From DATGUN01 sp035301285 (GTDB taxonomy: Bacteria; Bacillota; Bacilli; Bacillales; Amphibacillaceae), in NCBI GenBank assembly GCA_035301285.1, contig DATGUN010000072.1, positions 1-14,451 on the forward strand: DNA of 14,451 bases. The letters are read 5' to 3'. Below, piece by piece: positions 14,098-14,451 of the stretch. Position 1 is the stretch's first letter. Each line of letters begins with the position of its first letter. The position numbers and the translations under genes are program-made. A model generated the notes under the pieces. The model was not told the origin of the DNA, searched no databases, and saw only the letters and a program-made list of their open reading frames with translations.

Positions 14098-14124
14098 CAA
14101 TATATGTAAGTCATTTATAAGAGT
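14098..14124 (-). promoter_or_regulatory. SigmaK-like promoter of the cot gene (candidate)
   Basis: On the minus strand AC (14124-14123) is followed after 16 bases by CATATATTG (14106-14098). This matches AC-N16-CATAnnnTA except for the last base (G for A). It sits about 30 bases before the cot ATG. SigmaK control is expected, since spore crust genes of this family are made late in the mother cell. Confidence 0.45.
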
Positions 14125-14254
14125 CTGTATGGGAGTCCTACTTGGTGAGCAAATAAGCATAGTGTCCATTTTGCCATGTTGGCATGGTTGGCTTTCATGA
14201 AGAAGATGTCAAATAAATAGGGTAGAACCTATCAATAAGCGATGTGTCATATAC

Positions 14255-14282
14255 ACAAAAATAATGGACTCTACATAAAATA
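14255..14282 (+). promoter_or_regulatory. SigmaK-like promoter of the last gene (candidate)
   Basis: CACA with AC at 14255-14256 is followed after 17 bases by CATAAAATA (14274-14282), a full match to the SigmaK pattern. A second full -10 match, CATATAATA (14283-14291), overlaps it but lacks an AC at the right distance. The element is about 55 bases before the ATG at 14339 and points away from the cot gene, giving a divergent pair of candidate mother-cell promoters in 14069-14338. The rest of that gap shows nothing further. Confidence 0.4.
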
Positions 14283-14338
14283 CATATAATAATAGATGAA
14301 TCAATCATTAAAAATATGTTGAATGGGGAAGATAACCG

Positions 14339-14451
14339 ATGAAAGATATGACCGCTATCCTGTTTCGTTACTCTGACGAAGCGGGTGTACATCAAGCTGT
14401 CAGTACATTGAAACGATTGGGTCCGAGGCTGAAATCCATCATCGTTCTACA
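14339..14451 (+). CDS. Start of an unidentified protein, possibly a family 2 glycosyltransferase (partial)
   Basis: Only 37 codons are inside the window. The product starts MKDMTAILFRYSDEAG and continues with an amphipathic helix (HQAVSTLKRLG) and a hydrophobic strand (KSIIVL). A strand, a loop, a helix and a second strand ending in I-I-V is how GT-A family 2 glycosyltransferases usually begin, but too little is present to be sure and the diagnostic DD or DXD residues lie beyond the end. GGGGAAG just upstream supports the ATG. With a SigmaK-like promoter before it and the cot gene divergent, it is probably another spore-surface gene. Confidence 0.55.
   Translation, partial: MKDMTAILFRYSDEAGVHQAVSTLKRLGPRLKSIIVL

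Noticed and set aside
14195..14395. 66-codon minus-strand frame over the start of the last gene
   Set aside because: It overlaps the promoter and start of the better supported plus-strand gene at 14339 and has no good ribosome binding site or recognisable features.
1..14451. CRISPR arrays, tRNA or rRNA genes, transposases, phage genes or integration sites
   Set aside because: No regularly spaced direct repeats, cloverleaf structures, transposase-like frames or terminal inverted repeats with target duplications were found on either strand.

Overview
The window looks like a chromosomal segment of an endospore-forming, low-GC Gram-positive bacterium of the Bacillaceae. Evidence is the AT-rich intergenic DNA, GGAGG-type ribosome binding sites, a CotY/CotZ-family spore-surface protein, puc-type molybdenum hydroxylase genes, and separate Bacillus-style sat and cysC genes. 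The genus cannot be named from sequence alone; all family assignments come from motifs read by eye.

Layout. (1) 1-123, minus strand: the first 41 codons of a lipoprotein, probably a transporter solute-binding protein, preceded by a promoter and three inverted repeats. (2) 302-813: an AT-rich stretch with no convincing gene, then an unrecognised Gln-rich helical protein (814-1194). (3) 1202-6508, minus strand: a tightly overlapping five-gene operon for a molybdenum hydroxylase of the xanthine dehydrogenase type. Read in transcription order it encodes the Moco subunit, FAD subunit, 2Fe-2S subunit, XdhC/CoxI factor and MocA-like nucleotidyltransferase. These are the five functions of B. subtilis pucABCDE in a different order (D-C-E-A-B). 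Its promoter region carries two palindromic 12-mers exactly 50 bp apart. (4) 6925-10515, plus strand: sat, a SLC13/SAC1-type permease with two RCK_C domains, and cysC. This is a complete sulfate-uptake-to-PAPS module without any PAPS or sulfite reductase. (5) 10591-13333: two unrelated PAPS-dependent sulfotransferases, divergently transcribed, the second translationally overlapped with a GT4-like glycosyltransferase. (6) 13535-14068, minus strand: the CotY/CotZ-like Cys-rich protein. (7) 14339 to the end: the start of another gene, possibly a family 2 glycosyltransferase.

How it may work together. Regions 4-7 read as one functional neighbourhood. Sulfate is imported, activated to APS (Sat) and PAPS (CysC), and, with no reductase beside it, PAPS would go to the two sulfotransferases. 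A glycosyltransferase would supply or extend the acceptor, and the CotY/CotZ neighbour points to the spore outer layer as the destination. Sequences resembling SigmaK promoters (AC, 16-17 bp, CATAnnnTA) lie upstream of sat, the cot gene and the final partial gene. This suggests a sulfated glycan made by the mother cell for the spore surface. That is an inference from gene content and position, but it is the most interesting proposal in the window. No tRNA, rRNA, CRISPR array, insertion sequence or phage gene was seen.
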